Below the pieces are notes generated by a model that saw only the letters and a program-made list of their open reading frames with translations, made no database searches and was not told the origin of the DNA. A program made the translations under genes and the position numbers. From Pseudomonadota bacterium (GTDB taxonomy: Bacteria > Pseudomonadota > Gammaproteobacteria > Xanthomonadales > Rhodanobacteraceae), in NCBI GenBank assembly GCA_021827205.1, contig JAKAWV010000011.1:1-64000 (forward strand): a stretch of DNA of 64,000 nt. Reading direction: 5' to 3'. The stretch's first letter is position 1. Each line of letters opens with the position of its first letter. Below are positions 10,434 through 20,470 of the stretch, in pieces.

Positions 10434-11051
10434 CTATTGGTCCAGCAGCACGCGCCGCAGCAGCGCCAGCGCGCGCATCTCCGGCACCGGGTTTGCGCTG
10501 GTACTGTCGAGCACGCCGAGCGCGGCATAAGCGGCGCCGTGCGCCGCTGGCGGCAAGCCCTTCAGCAAGCCCGCGGTGTCGGCCAGCAACAGCAGCGCAT
10601 AGTCTGAAGGAGCTTCGCTGGCGTTGGCGGCACGCAGCAAATCAGCTGCGACTTCATCGCGCGCCTGTTGCGAGCGCAGCGGGTAGCGGTGACCGGCGCG
10701 CGGCAGCCACTTGATACGTGGCACGCGGTGCAGCAGGTCGCGTCGGGCCAACCCATCAAGCAGGCGGCAGCGCAGTTGCGGCAGCTTGCGCCGTGCCAGT
10801 CGCAGCGCGCGCTGTGGCGGCAGCGCGCTCGTACCCAAGGCGCGCTGCAATTCGGCCAGCAGCGGATGCGCCAGCGGCAGCACGCTGTCCTGATGCCACT
10901 CCGCGCCGATGGCTTGCAGACGCCCGGCCAGTGTCAGATCGGCCAGCAACGCAGCGGCGAACAGTGTTTGCGCGGCCAGAGCCCCTTGCACCTGCATGGT
11001 GCCGCGGTGCGGATCAAGCAGCAGCAGAACGAGACGCTCGGTGAGCAGCAT
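10434..11051 (-). CDS. GPP34 (GOLPH3/VPS74-like) family protein
   Basis: 205 residues, all helical in appearance. The opening LLTERLVLLLLDPHRG and the LAAQTLFAAALLADLTLAGR segment match the GPP34 fold, known in eukaryotes as the phosphoinositide-binding Golgi protein GOLPH3. The bacterial function is undefined. It is a cytosolic or peripheral membrane protein. It lies 5 bases downstream of the beta-lactamase-fold gene on the same strand, so the two are probably cotranscribed. Confidence 0.7.
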   Translation of the reverse strand: MLLTERLVLLLLDPHRGTMQVQGALAAQTLFAAALLADLTLAGRLQAIGAEWHQDSVLPLAHPLLAELQRALGTSALPPQRALRLARRKLPQLRCRLLDGLARRDLLHRVPRIKWLPRAGHRYPLRSQQARDEVAADLLRAANASEAPSDYALLLLADTAGLLKGLPPAAHGAAYAALGVLDSTSANPVPEMRALALLRRVLLDQ

Positions 11052-11056
11052 GGAGC

Positions 11057-12319
11057 CTAGCGGGGGTGGCGACGTTTGCGCACAGGATGCGCGCGTTCGC
11101 GCGCGCGATCCAGCCCGGCCCAGTCGACGTAGGGCAGGCCCAGCAGCTTGTCGAAGAACATCGGCATCAACTGCGCCGGCACGGCATCATCGCAATTCCA
11201 CAGGATCACCATGCCGACGTGCAGATCGGGAAAGAAACCGATCATGGCGCGGTAACCCTGTACCGCGCCGGCGTGAAAGATCAGCCGATGTCCGGCGTAG
11301 TCATACACGCGCCAAGCCAGTGCGTATTGCGCGTTGCGCAGGCGCGCGCGGCGCCACGGCGTGGCCCAGCGTTCGCTCGGGGTTTCCACCAGCGGCGTAT
11401 GCAGCACGTGCAGCAAATGCGGCGAGAGCACCTGCGGATCGCCACCCATTTGCGCGATCAGCCATTTCTCCAGATCATCAAGACTGGCATTGACGCCCGC
11501 GGCCGGGGCCAGGCGGTAATAAGCCTCGCGCGGCTGGAATGGCACCCAGCGGCCGCGATCGAGCCAGTGCGGGCGCGCCCAACTCTTGCTGGCCTCCAGC
11601 GCTTCGCGGCCATAGGTCGCGGTGCGCATGCCCAGCGGCAGGAACAGGCGCTTCTCGACCTGGTGATAGTAGAAGTCACCAGTCTCGGCGTAGACCACAT
11701 CGCCGATCAGGCTGAAGGCCACGTTCTGGTAGCTGTAGCAATCGCCGGGTGGGCAGATCGGTTCGACCTCATCGAGTTTGCGCACCAACTCCGGATAGCG
11801 GCCGTTGTCCTCCATCACGTTGTCGTAGGCGTTGTGCGGCAGGCCCAGGCGCTGGCTGAGGATGTCGGCGATGGTGGCGCTGCGCGCGTATTCGGCGTTC
11901 TTGAGCATGAAGAACGGCAGCGCCTGCTCGATGCGTGTGTTCCAGCCGAAGGTGCCGTCCTGCACCAGCAGTCCGGTCAGCGCACTGGCGAAAGCCTTGG
12001 ACAAGGATGCGATGCGGAATACCGTATGCGGCGTGACCCTGGCTCCGGTCACCGCGTCGGCGTAGCCCAGGGTGCGCTGCCAGCGCACCTTGTCATCGAC
12101 GATGACCGCGGTGGCGATGCCCGCGACGTCGTTGCGCGCCATGACCTGATCGAGCCAGCCATCGTAGGCGCGAATGCTGCTGGCCACGCGCCCCCTGGGC
12201 AATGGTCCGCCAATCGGAACCTCCGTGCCGGAGCGCGCGGCCTGCGCGGCGAGCGACAGGGCGATGAGCACGACCGCGACCAATGCCAGTGGCACTCGGC
12301 GCCAATGCAACTTCGACAT
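11057..12319 (-). CDS. Serine hydrolase, class C beta-lactamase / penicillin-binding-protein fold
   Basis: 420 residues with a cleavable signal peptide (hydrophobic 9-26 ending AQA), so periplasmic. The Ser-x-x-Lys nucleophile motif is SLSK near residue 107, the Tyr-x-Asn motif is YQN near 205, and a C-terminal HAG motif near 355 replaces KTG, as is usual in the AmpC/esterase/D-peptidase group. It could act on peptidoglycan peptides, esters or beta-lactams; the motifs do not separate these. It is cotranscribed with the GPP34 gene. Confidence 0.82.
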   Translation of the reverse strand: MSKLHWRRVPLALVAVVLIALSLAAQAARSGTEVPIGGPLPRGRVASSIRAYDGWLDQVMARNDVAGIATAVIVDDKVRWQRTLGYADAVTGARVTPHTVFRIASLSKAFASALTGLLVQDGTFGWNTRIEQALPFFMLKNAEYARSATIADILSQRLGLPHNAYDNVMEDNGRYPELVRKLDEVEPICPPGDCYSYQNVAFSLIGDVVYAETGDFYYHQVEKRLFLPLGMRTATYGREALEASKSWARPHWLDRGRWVPFQPREAYYRLAPAAGVNASLDDLEKWLIAQMGGDPQVLSPHLLHVLHTPLVETPSERWATPWRRARLRNAQYALAWRVYDYAGHRLIFHAGAVQGYRAMIGFFPDLHVGMVILWNCDDAVPAQLMPMFFDKLLGLPYVDWAGLDRARERAHPVRKRRHPR

Positions 12320-12380
12320 GAACTGCTATGCTCATCAAGCCCTGCGCAGCGCTCCGCGCCGCCACAAGGAGGACTGACCG

Positions 12381-12968
12381 ATGTTCACGATCATTGTGCT
12401 GATCGTCGTTGCCGTGATTGTCCTGTATGTCGTCGGGCTCTACAACGGCCTGGTGACCGCGCGCAACGGTTACAAGAACAGCTTCGCGCAGATCGATGTG
12501 CAGCTCACGCGCCGCCATGACCTGATCCCCAACCTGGTGGAGACCGCCAAGGGCTACATCGCCCACGAACGCGGCACGCTGGAGGCGGTCACCGAGGCGC
12601 GCACCGCCGCCGTGAATGGCCTGGCCGCGGCCAAGGCCGCGCCCGGCAGCCCGCAGGCGATGCAGCAACTGGGCGGTGCCGAGACGCAGTTGACGCAGTC
12701 GCTGGGGCGCCTGTTCGCGGTGGCCGAGGCTTACCCGGACCTGAAGGCCAACCAGAACATGATGCAGCTTTCCGAGGAGCTCAGCTCCACCGAAAACCGC
12801 GTCGCCTTCGCGCGTCAGGCCTACAACGATTCGGTGATGGGCTACAACAATCGCTGCCAGATGTTTCCATCCTCGATCATCGCCAACAGCTTCGGCTTTG
12901 CCGCGGCCGAACCGCTGGCCATGGATGATCCGGCCAAGCGCGAGGCGCCCAAAGTCTCGTTCACCTGA
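12381..12968 (+). CDS. lemA: LemA-family membrane protein
   Basis: 195 residues. One N-terminal transmembrane helix (2-22) is followed by YNGLVTARNGYKNSFAQIDVQLTRRHDLIPNLVETAKGY, the LemA signature, and a helical-bundle domain. LemA proteins are inner-membrane anchored with the bundle outside; their biochemical role is poorly known. The gene stands 14 bases upstream of an M48 metallopeptidase, a pairing seen in many bacteria that suggests membrane-protein quality control. Confidence 0.93.
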   Translation: MFTIIVLIVVAVIVLYVVGLYNGLVTARNGYKNSFAQIDVQLTRRHDLIPNLVETAKGYIAHERGTLEAVTEARTAAVNGLAAAKAAPGSPQAMQQLGGAETQLTQSLGRLFAVAEAYPDLKANQNMMQLSEELSSTENRVAFARQAYNDSVMGYNNRCQMFPSSIIANSFGFAAAEPLAMDDPAKREAPKVSFT

Positions 12969-12982
12969 ACTGACCGCGCACC

Positions 12983-15025
12983 GTGGATTTCTTTGCGCAC
13001 CAGGCCGACGCGCGGCGCCACTCGCGGCGCATGGTGGTGTTGTTCGTGCTGGCCGTGCTGGCCATCGTCGCGGCCGTCGATGCGCTGATTTTCGTGGTGT
13101 TCGGCCTGGCGTCCAGCAACCCGGATGGCAGCGTGCAAGTGCCGCTGCAGACACTGATCGCGGTCAGTCTGGGCGTGATCGGCGTGATCGCGCTGGCGTC
13201 GATGTACCGCAGCGCTTCACTGCGCGGCGGCGGCGGCGCGGTGGCGCGCGGTCTGCACGCCACGCCGGTGCCGCCGGACACCAACAACCCGGCGTGGCGT
13301 CGCCTGCGCAACGTGATCGAGGAAGTCGCCATCGCCGCGGGCGTGCCGGTGCCGGAGATTTACGTGCTCGAACAGGAGCCCGGCATCAATGCGTTCGCCG
13401 CCGGCTACAGCCCGAGCGATGCCGCCATCTGCGTCACCCAGGGCTGCCTGGAAACACTCAACCGCGACGAACTGCAGGGCGTGATCGCGCACGAATACAG
13501 CCACGTGCTCAACGGCGACATGCGCCTCAACATCCGCCTGATGGGCGTGGTGTTCGGCATCGTCGTGCTCAGCGTGATCGGACGCCAGTTGCTCAATGCC
13601 GCGTTCTGGACGGGCGGCTCCATCGGCGTTGGTGGTGGCCGCGGTCGCCGCGACAACGGCAATGCGCTATGGGCGATCGGGCTGGGACTGCTGGTGATCG
13701 GCGGCATCGGCGTGTTCTTCGCGCGCCTGATCAAGGCCTCGGTTGCGCGCTCGCGCGAGACGCTGGCCGATGCCTCGGCGGTGCAGTTCACGCGCCAGAC
13801 CACGGGCATCTCCGGCGCGCTGAAAAAAATCGGTGCGCTGGAAGTGGGCTCGCAGTTCACCCAGGTGCATGGCGAGGAGGTCTCGCACATGCTGTTCGGC
13901 GAAGGCCACAACTGGAGCGCGCTGTTCGCCACGCATCCGCCGCTGGAGCAGCGCATCCGCGCGCTGGAGCCGGGTTTCAACGTGGCCGAGTTCGAGCTGA
14001 TCGCCAAGCGCTGGCAAAGCCTGGTGCGCAGCCCGCACGGTGACGATCCGCGCGCCAGCGCCACCGGCCTGATGCCGCGCGAAATCCTGATGGCGACGGT
14101 GACGGGCGCTGCGGTGGTGTCTGGCGCTGCGCCGGCGGTTGCCGCAGCCCCGATTTTGTCGAGCACTGGTTTGCCGAGCGCCGACACACGCACGCCGATC
14201 GCGGCGGCGGCGGTGGCCGCGCAGGTCGGTCAGGCCGACCACGCCGATTTCGCCGCCGCCGCGCAGGTGCGCAACGCGGTGCCTGATGAATTGACTGCCG
14301 CGGCGCGCTCGCCGCAGCAAGCGCTGCCGCTGGTGCTGGCTTTGGCGCTGGCGATGGAAGGCGCGGCGCGCGCGCAGCAGGCGCAACTGATCGCGCAGGC
14401 TTTTGCCACGCCGGTCGCCGAGGCGGTCGGCGTGCTGGTGCCGGCGGTGGCGCGGTTGCATCCGCTCACGCGCCTGCCGCTGGCGGCGATGGCCTTCCCC
14501 GCGTTGCGGCGCCGGCCGCGCGCCGAGATCGAGAAACTGGTCACGACGCTGGCGCAAATGGCGCACGCCGACGGTGAGGTCGCGCTGGACGAATACTGTC
14601 TGGCCACCCTGGTGCGCGTGCAGGCGCTGGACGCGCTGGACCCGGCGCGCGGCTTCGTCGCCGGTAGCCGCAAGCTGATCGACTGCAAGGATCAGGCGTT
14701 GCTGGTGCTGGCGTTGCTGGCCGAGTTCGGTCACGACGATGCTGTCGGTGCGGCACGCGCGTTCCAGCTCGGCATGCAGGAAATGCTGCCCGGTCTCGGC
14801 GCGTCCTACGTGCCGCCCGGAGACTGGCAAGCGCAGCTCGATGTCGCGCTGGCGCAACTCGACCGGCTCGCGCCCGCCGGCAAGGAACTGCTGGTGCGCG
14901 GTCTCACCCGCGCGGTGCGCGAGGATGGCCAGGTGCGCGTCGCCGAGGCCGAACTGCTGCGCGTGGTTTGCGCGGCGCTGCATTGCCCGCTGCCACTGGT
15001 GCTGGGCGAACCACAGGTCGCCTAG
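12983..15025 (+). CDS. M48-family (HtpX-like) membrane metallopeptidase with TerB-like C-terminal domain
   Basis: 680 residues from a GTG start at 12983. Transmembrane helices lie near 12-35 and 52-70. The zinc motif HEYSH is in VIAHEYSHVLNGD near residue 170, with further helices at about 185-205 and 225-250. The second-half glutamate region is SRETLADASAVQFTR. After about 360 the protein carries a long extension not found in HtpX. Its last 180 residues contain two TerB-like repeats (LAQMAHADGEVALDEYC and LTRAVREDGQVRVAEAELLRVV). It is coupled to lemA and converges with the GMC gene, overlapping it by 4 bases. Confidence 0.88.
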   Translation: MDFFAHQADARRHSRRMVVLFVLAVLAIVAAVDALIFVVFGLASSNPDGSVQVPLQTLIAVSLGVIGVIALASMYRSASLRGGGGAVARGLHATPVPPDTNNPAWRRLRNVIEEVAIAAGVPVPEIYVLEQEPGINAFAAGYSPSDAAICVTQGCLETLNRDELQGVIAHEYSHVLNGDMRLNIRLMGVVFGIVVLSVIGRQLLNAAFWTGGSIGVGGGRGRRDNGNALWAIGLGLLVIGGIGVFFARLIKASVARSRETLADASAVQFTRQTTGISGALKKIGALEVGSQFTQVHGEEVSHMLFGEGHNWSALFATHPPLEQRIRALEPGFNVAEFELIAKRWQSLVRSPHGDDPRASATGLMPREILMATVTGAAVVSGAAPAVAAAPILSSTGLPSADTRTPIAAAAVAAQVGQADHADFAAAAQVRNAVPDELTAAARSPQQALPLVLALALAMEGAARAQQAQLIAQAFATPVAEAVGVLVPAVARLHPLTRLPLAAMAFPALRRRPRAEIEKLVTTLAQMAHADGEVALDEYCLATLVRVQALDALDPARGFVAGSRKLIDCKDQALLVLALLAEFGHDDAVGAARAFQLGMQEMLPGLGASYVPPGDWQAQLDVALAQLDRLAPAGKELLVRGLTRAVREDGQVRVAEAELLRVVCAALHCPLPLVLGEPQVA

Positions 15026-16617
15026 GCCACGGGCGGCGCGCGGCCCAGCAACAGATCGGCGGCGCGCTCGGCGAGCATGATCGTGGGCGCATTGGTGTTA
15101 CCGCTGGGCAGTTCCGGTATCACCGCGGCATCGGCCACGCGCAGACCTGCGATGCCATGCACGCGCAACGCCGCATCGACCACCGCGTGCTCGTCGTTGC
15201 CCATGCGGCAAGTGCCAACCGGGTGATAAATGGTCTCGGCCTTGCGCCGAATGAAGGCGGTCAGCGCGGACTCGTCCTGCGCGTCGGCGCCGGGAAAAAT
15301 TTCGCGGCCGCGCACCGCGGCGAATGGCGTCTGGGCGAAAATTTCGCGCGCCATGCGCACGCCCTCCAGCAGCATGCGCAGGTCGTGGCCTTGCGCATCG
15401 GACAGGTAATTGGCCTGGATGCGGATCGGCGCGGTCGGGTCGGCCGAGACCAGCGTCAGCCGGCCGCGGCTGCGCGGGTGCAGCGCGCAGGCGTGCAGGG
15501 TGTAGCCACGCCCCGGCAGGCGCGTGCGGCCGTGGTTGTCGAGCAGTGCCGGCACGAAGTGGAACTGCAGATCGCATTCAGCGCCGCTGGCATGGCGGCT
15601 GCGCGCGAAGCCGCCGGCCTCGGCGATGTTGGAGGTGCCGATGCCGCGCCGTGTGAGCAGGAAGCGCAGCGCCACGGCCAGGTCGTGGGTGCGGTCATAG
15701 GTGTCGCGGCTGTTGCTTTCCACCAAGGTGCAGATGTCCAGATGATCCTGCAGGTTGGCGCCGACGCCGGGCAGATCCTGCACCAGCGCGATGCCGTGCG
15801 CGCGCAACGCCGCCGCCGGGCCGATGCCGGACAGCAGCAGCAGGTGCGGCGAGTTGAGCGCGCCGCCGCACAGCGTCACCGCGGTGCCTTCGATGCGCAT
15901 GCGCCGGCCGCGGCGCAGCATTTCGACGCCCACCGCGCTTTGGCCATCGAGCAGCACGCGCGTGGCCAGCGCCTGGGTGAGCACGTGCAAGTTGGCGCGA
16001 CCCCGCGCGGGCGCGAGATAAGCGCTGGCTGCCGAGCAGCGCGCGCCGTTGCGCTGGGTGACCTGGTACAGCCCGAAGCCTTCCTGCGCGGCGCCGTTGA
16101 AGTCGGCGTTGCGCGGCAGGCCCGCGGCGACCGCGGCCCGGATCAGCCGCTGGCTGAGCGGATTGACGTGGCGCAGATCGCTGACGCCCAGCGGGCCACC
16201 GACACCGTGCCAGGCATCGGCGCCGCGGCTGTTGTCCTCGGCGCGCTTGAAGTAGGGCAGCACGCTGGGCCAGTCCCAGCCTGGGTCGCCGCTGATGGCG
16301 GCCCAGCGCGCGTAATCGGCCGGGCGCCCGCGCACGTAGCACATCGCGTTGATCGAGCTGGAGCCGCCCAGCACCTTGCCGCGCGGCCACCACAGACGCC
16401 GATTCTGCAATTGCGGTTCGGGCTCGGTGAGGTAGTTCCAGTTGTAGCGCGTGAGATTGACCAGCTTGGCCAGACCCGCCGGCATGTGGATGTAGGGATG
16501 CCAGTCGCGCGCGCCGGCCTCGATCAGCAGCACGCGCTGCGTCGGGTCGGCGCTGAGCCGGTTGGCCAGCACGCAGCCGGCCGAGCCGGCGCCGACGATG
16601 ATGTGGTCGTAGTTCAT
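15022..16617 (-). CDS. GMC-family FAD oxidoreductase (choline / alcohol dehydrogenase-like)
   Basis: 531 residues. The FAD-binding motif GAGSAGCVLANRLS is at 8-21, followed by the GMC signatures (GKVLGGSSSINAMCYVRG near 85 and a GALNSPHLLLLSGIGP-type segment near 255). The C-terminal catalytic region has YHPVGTCRMG near 470 and GNTNAPTIMLAERAAD. It probably oxidises a primary alcohol; it resembles BetA-type proteins, but no betaine genes are near, so the substrate is open. Transcribed alone. Confidence 0.88.
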   Translation of the reverse strand: MNYDHIIVGAGSAGCVLANRLSADPTQRVLLIEAGARDWHPYIHMPAGLAKLVNLTRYNWNYLTEPEPQLQNRRLWWPRGKVLGGSSSINAMCYVRGRPADYARWAAISGDPGWDWPSVLPYFKRAEDNSRGADAWHGVGGPLGVSDLRHVNPLSQRLIRAAVAAGLPRNADFNGAAQEGFGLYQVTQRNGARCSAASAYLAPARGRANLHVLTQALATRVLLDGQSAVGVEMLRRGRRMRIEGTAVTLCGGALNSPHLLLLSGIGPAAALRAHGIALVQDLPGVGANLQDHLDICTLVESNSRDTYDRTHDLAVALRFLLTRRGIGTSNIAEAGGFARSRHASGAECDLQFHFVPALLDNHGRTRLPGRGYTLHACALHPRSRGRLTLVSADPTAPIRIQANYLSDAQGHDLRMLLEGVRMAREIFAQTPFAAVRGREIFPGADAQDESALTAFIRRKAETIYHPVGTCRMGNDEHAVVDAALRVHGIAGLRVADAAVIPELPSGNTNAPTIMLAERAADLLLGRAPPVA

Positions 16618-16751
16618 GTGCGCAGGGTACCCGCAGTCGAGAAAGTGCTGCTCTGCATTTTCTCAACATCGTGAGTCCGGCGCGGGTCGGTACTCACTCC
16701 CGCCACGCCATGCCGTCGGGATGCGCATTTCCGCATGCTGGGCTGGCCGCG

Positions 16752-17130
16752 ATGACCGCGTCGCAACCAACGCCGCCGCGCGCGACGCCGCATGCGCTGC
16801 AATGGCTGCGCGCTGCGCCAGTCCTCGCCTGGCGAAACGCCGCGCATGGCGCAGGCGTTCACGGCATTTTTCTGCGTGCTGGCCGCATATTTCGTGATTC
16901 GCCGGTGCGCGATCGGCCGGGTGCGGCGCTCGGCTCGATCCCGTTGCCGTGGTTTTATCTCACGATCTCCATCGTGATGCTGACGCTGGTACCGGTATTC
17001 GGCTGGGCCGTGGCGCGCTTCCGACGCAGGCGATTACTGGGCGCGGTGCATGGGCTTTCGCGTTGAGCCTGGTGCTGCCCGTGCCGGCATTTCTGGCGCA
17101 GCAGCCTGCTCAGCGGACTGCGCGAACTTG
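16752..17130 (+). pseudogene. Probable frameshifted remnant of a small membrane protein gene
   Basis: The 553-base gap 16618-17170 has no convincing intact gene. Three hydrophobic stretches fall one after another in three plus-strand frames: AQAFTAFFCVLAAYFVIRR from 16850, LPWFYLTISIVMLTLVPVF from about 16940, and AWAFALSLVLPVPAFLAQQ from about 17047. Joined, they would give a three-helix membrane protein, so I read this as a gene broken by two indels. Frame 16752-17066 alone is open for 104 residues and could instead be a real small protein. No family was recognised. Confidence 0.3.
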
Positions 17131-17170
17131 CGCCCGAGCAGGCGCCCGCACACCCGGACGCCGCGCCGGA

Positions 17171-17599
17171 TCAGCCCGCGATATAGCGCTGAAGGTGCTC
17201 GATTTCCTCGGCTTGATCGTCGATCACGGCCTTGACCAGATCGCCGATCGAGATCACCCCGACCACGCCACCGCGCTCGACCACCGGCAGGTGACGCACC
17301 CGGCTGTCGGTGCACAAGCGCATGCACGTCTCGACCGATTCCTCGGGCGAAACCGTCAGCACCGGTGTGGTCATGATCCCGCGCACCGGCGTGTCCGTCG
17401 AGGCGCGGCCTTGCAGGATCACCTTGCGCGCATAGTCGCGCTCGGAAACGATGCCCAGCAACTGCTTGCCCTGCATCACCAGCAGCGCGCCGATGCGGTG
17501 CTCGGCCATGCGTCGCACGGCTTCGAGCACGCTTTGCTCGGGCGCGATCGCATGCACGGTACTGCCCTTGCTTTCGAGTAGATGCTTGACCTGACGCAT
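17171..17599 (-). CDS. CBS-domain protein (paired CBS)
   Basis: 142 residues from ATG 17599, chosen because GGAGGAG stands directly before it; the frame is open further to 17677. It consists of two CBS motifs (about 10-65 and 75-135): VHAIAPEQSVLEAVRRMAEHRIGALLV, and MTTPVLTVSPEESVETCMRL with VRHLPVVERGGVVGVISIGDLVK. Such stand-alone CBS pairs bind adenine nucleotides and act as energy or redox sensors. It is divergent from arsR, sharing the 90-base intergenic region, but has no obvious link to arsenic. Confidence 0.9.
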   Translation of the reverse strand: MRQVKHLLESKGSTVHAIAPEQSVLEAVRRMAEHRIGALLVMQGKQLLGIVSERDYARKVILQGRASTDTPVRGIMTTPVLTVSPEESVETCMRLCTDSRVRHLPVVERGGVVGVISIGDLVKAVIDDQAEEIEHLQRYIAG

Positions 17600-17669
17600 G
17601 ACTCCTCCAAGCGTGTGCGGGTAGCTGAGTCTAGCGCGCAAGGCAGCGCCGGGCTTGACGCCGCACAAT

Positions 17670-17697
17670 AATTCCATGAAACTAAAAACATGGAATT
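17670..17697 (+). promoter_or_regulatory. ArsR operator-like palindrome overlapping the arsR start codon
   Basis: AATTCCATG (17670-17678), a 10-base A-rich spacer and CATGGAATT (17689-17697) form a perfect 9-bp inverted repeat. The arsR ATG (17690-17692) lies in the right arm. Size and symmetry fit an ArsR/SmtB dimer site. Binding would block transcription start or early elongation, and the RNA hairpin could also mask the start codon. Confidence 0.55.
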
Positions 17698-18067
17698 GAA
17701 TGAAAGTATCACCGCACTCAAGGCGCTGGCGCAGGACACGCGGCTCGCGCTATACCGCATGCTGGTGCAGGCCGGCCCCGAGGGCCTGTCCGTGGGCGCG
17801 CTTGCCGCGCGCCTGCGCGTGCCGGACTCCACGCTGAGCGCGCACTTGCGCGTTTTGCGCGCGGCAGGTTTGGTGCGCGACGAGCGCCGCGGTCGCGTGA
17901 TCCAGTGCCGCGCCGATTTCGCGCACATGGACGCCTTGCTGGCTTACCTCACCGAAAACTGTTGCGCGGGCGCCGGCGCTTGCGCGATTCCAGCCACCTG
18001 CAAACCTCAATCCGCATCCAGGGCCAACCGCCATGAAACGCTTCCACGTACACGTCAACGTCGCTGA
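17690..18067 (+). CDS. arsR: ArsR-family metalloid-responsive repressor
   Basis: 125 residues. A winged-helix domain spans about 5-85 (LKALAQDTRLALYRMLVQ, LRVPDSTLSAHLRVLRAAGLV, wing RRGRVIQCRADFAHM). The ELCVCDL-type Cys pair of E. coli ArsR is absent from the recognition helix. Instead a C-terminal ENCCAGAGAC cluster near residue 86-95 offers vicinal cysteines, as in ArsR proteins that bind As(III) or Sb(III) at the C-terminus. It heads arsR-arsI-arsC-arsB and overlaps the next gene by 35 bases. Confidence 0.9.
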   Translation: MELNESITALKALAQDTRLALYRMLVQAGPEGLSVGALAARLRVPDSTLSAHLRVLRAAGLVRDERRGRVIQCRADFAHMDALLAYLTENCCAGAGACAIPATCKPQSASRANRHETLPRTRQRR

Positions 18068-18560
18068 TCTCGCCACCAGCATCGGTTACTACCAGACCTT
18101 GTTCGGCTGCGCGCCCAACGTGGTGCAGCCGGACTACGCCAAGTGGATGCTGGACGACCCGCGCGTCAGCTTCGCCATCTCGCAACGCGGCCGTGCGCCG
18201 GGCGTGGATCATCTCGGCGTGCAGGCCGATGGTGTCGAGGAACTTGAAGCAATCGGCGCACGCCTGAGCGCGGCCGATGCGGTGACGCTGGTGGAGCAGG
18301 ACACCACCTGCTGTTACGCGCGCTCGGACAAGTTCTGGAGCGTGGACCCGCAGGGGCTGCGCTGGGAAAGTTTCCGCAGCGTCGGCGGCGCCACCAGCTA
18401 TTACGCGCCCGAGCACGTGCAAAGTATTGGCGCCTGCTGCGGCCCGGAATTGAATGTCACATCTGCGGCAAGCCCCCGCTGCTGCGGTCCGCAGCCCGTG
18501 GCCGGCAGCGACTGCCGCACGCCTGCGCCGCAGAGCAGTGGCTGCTGCGCATCGCGCTGA
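18033..18560 (+). CDS. ArsI/CadI-family VOC metalloenzyme with Cys-rich tail
   Basis: 175 residues. A vicinal-oxygen-chelate domain fills about 1-125 (MKRFHVHVNVADLATSIGYY, GVDHLGVQADGVEEL, TTCCYARSDKFWSVDP). It matches the ArsI (C-As lyase) / CadI group, which breaks the C-As bond of methylarsenite or binds metal; the TCCYA Cys pair is the family's trivalent-arsenic site. The last 50 residues add four more Cys pairs or singles (GACCGP, PRCCGP, SDCR, SGCCAS), which suggests a metalloid-buffering tail. It overlaps arsR in a different frame and precedes arsC by 60 bases. Confidence 0.82.
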   Translation: MKRFHVHVNVADLATSIGYYQTLFGCAPNVVQPDYAKWMLDDPRVSFAISQRGRAPGVDHLGVQADGVEELEAIGARLSAADAVTLVEQDTTCCYARSDKFWSVDPQGLRWESFRSVGGATSYYAPEHVQSIGACCGPELNVTSAASPRCCGPQPVAGSDCRTPAPQSSGCCASR

Positions 18561-18620
18561 ACGCGCGCGTTCTGACGCGGATCATCCCCCCAATTCAACC
18601 GCTCAAATCATGGATACACC

Positions 18621-19153
18621 GTGACCACGACACCCGTCGCGCACCACTACAACGTGCTGTTTCTGTGCACCGGCAACTCGGCGCGCAGCATCCTCGCCGA
18701 AGCCCTGCTCAACACGCTGGGCGCGGGCCGCTTCACCGCGTACAGCGCCGGCAGTCATCCCGGCGGGCAGGTGCAGCCGATCGCGGCCGAACTGGCGCGG
18801 GGCCTCGGTTATGACGCGGCGCGTTTGCGCAGCAAGTCCTGGGATGAATTCACCGCGCCCGATGCGCCACGCATGGATTTCATCCTCACCGTGTGCGACA
18901 GCGCGGCAGGCGAGTCCTGCCCGCTGTGGCCCGGACATCCAGCCACGGCGTATTGGGGGGTGCCCGATCCCGCGGCCGTGAACGGTGACGAAGCCTCACG
19001 CCGCGTCGCGTATCGCGATGCGCTGCTGTGTTTGCGTCGGCGTATCGAACTGCTGCTGGCGCTGCCGGATGAGAAACTGCGCGGCCTCGCCGCGCGCGCC
19101 GAACTGCAGGCGATCGCCGCCCGCGACGCACTGACGCCACGGATCGACACGAC

Positions 19154-19172
<19 letters not shown>
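18621..19172 (+). CDS. arsC: Arsenate reductase, low-molecular-weight phosphatase-fold type
   Basis: 183 residues from a GTG start; the upstream ATG at 18609 reads a stop after four codons. The P-loop CTGNSARS near residue 16 is the C-x5-R active site of thioredoxin- or mycothiol-coupled ArsC. Other signatures are [14 protein letters not shown] and [16 protein letters not shown] with the second redox Cys pair near 93-100. It reduces arsenate to arsenite for export by the next gene. The C-terminus runs about 40 residues past the usual domain and overlaps arsB by 19 bases. Confidence 0.92.
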
Positions 19173-20461
<1,289 letters not shown>

Positions 20462-20470
20462 GCGCGGGTA

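Noticed and set aside
12093-13154. Minus-strand open frame of 353 codons across lemA
   Set aside because: It runs antisense to the clear LemA protein and has no recognisable domain.
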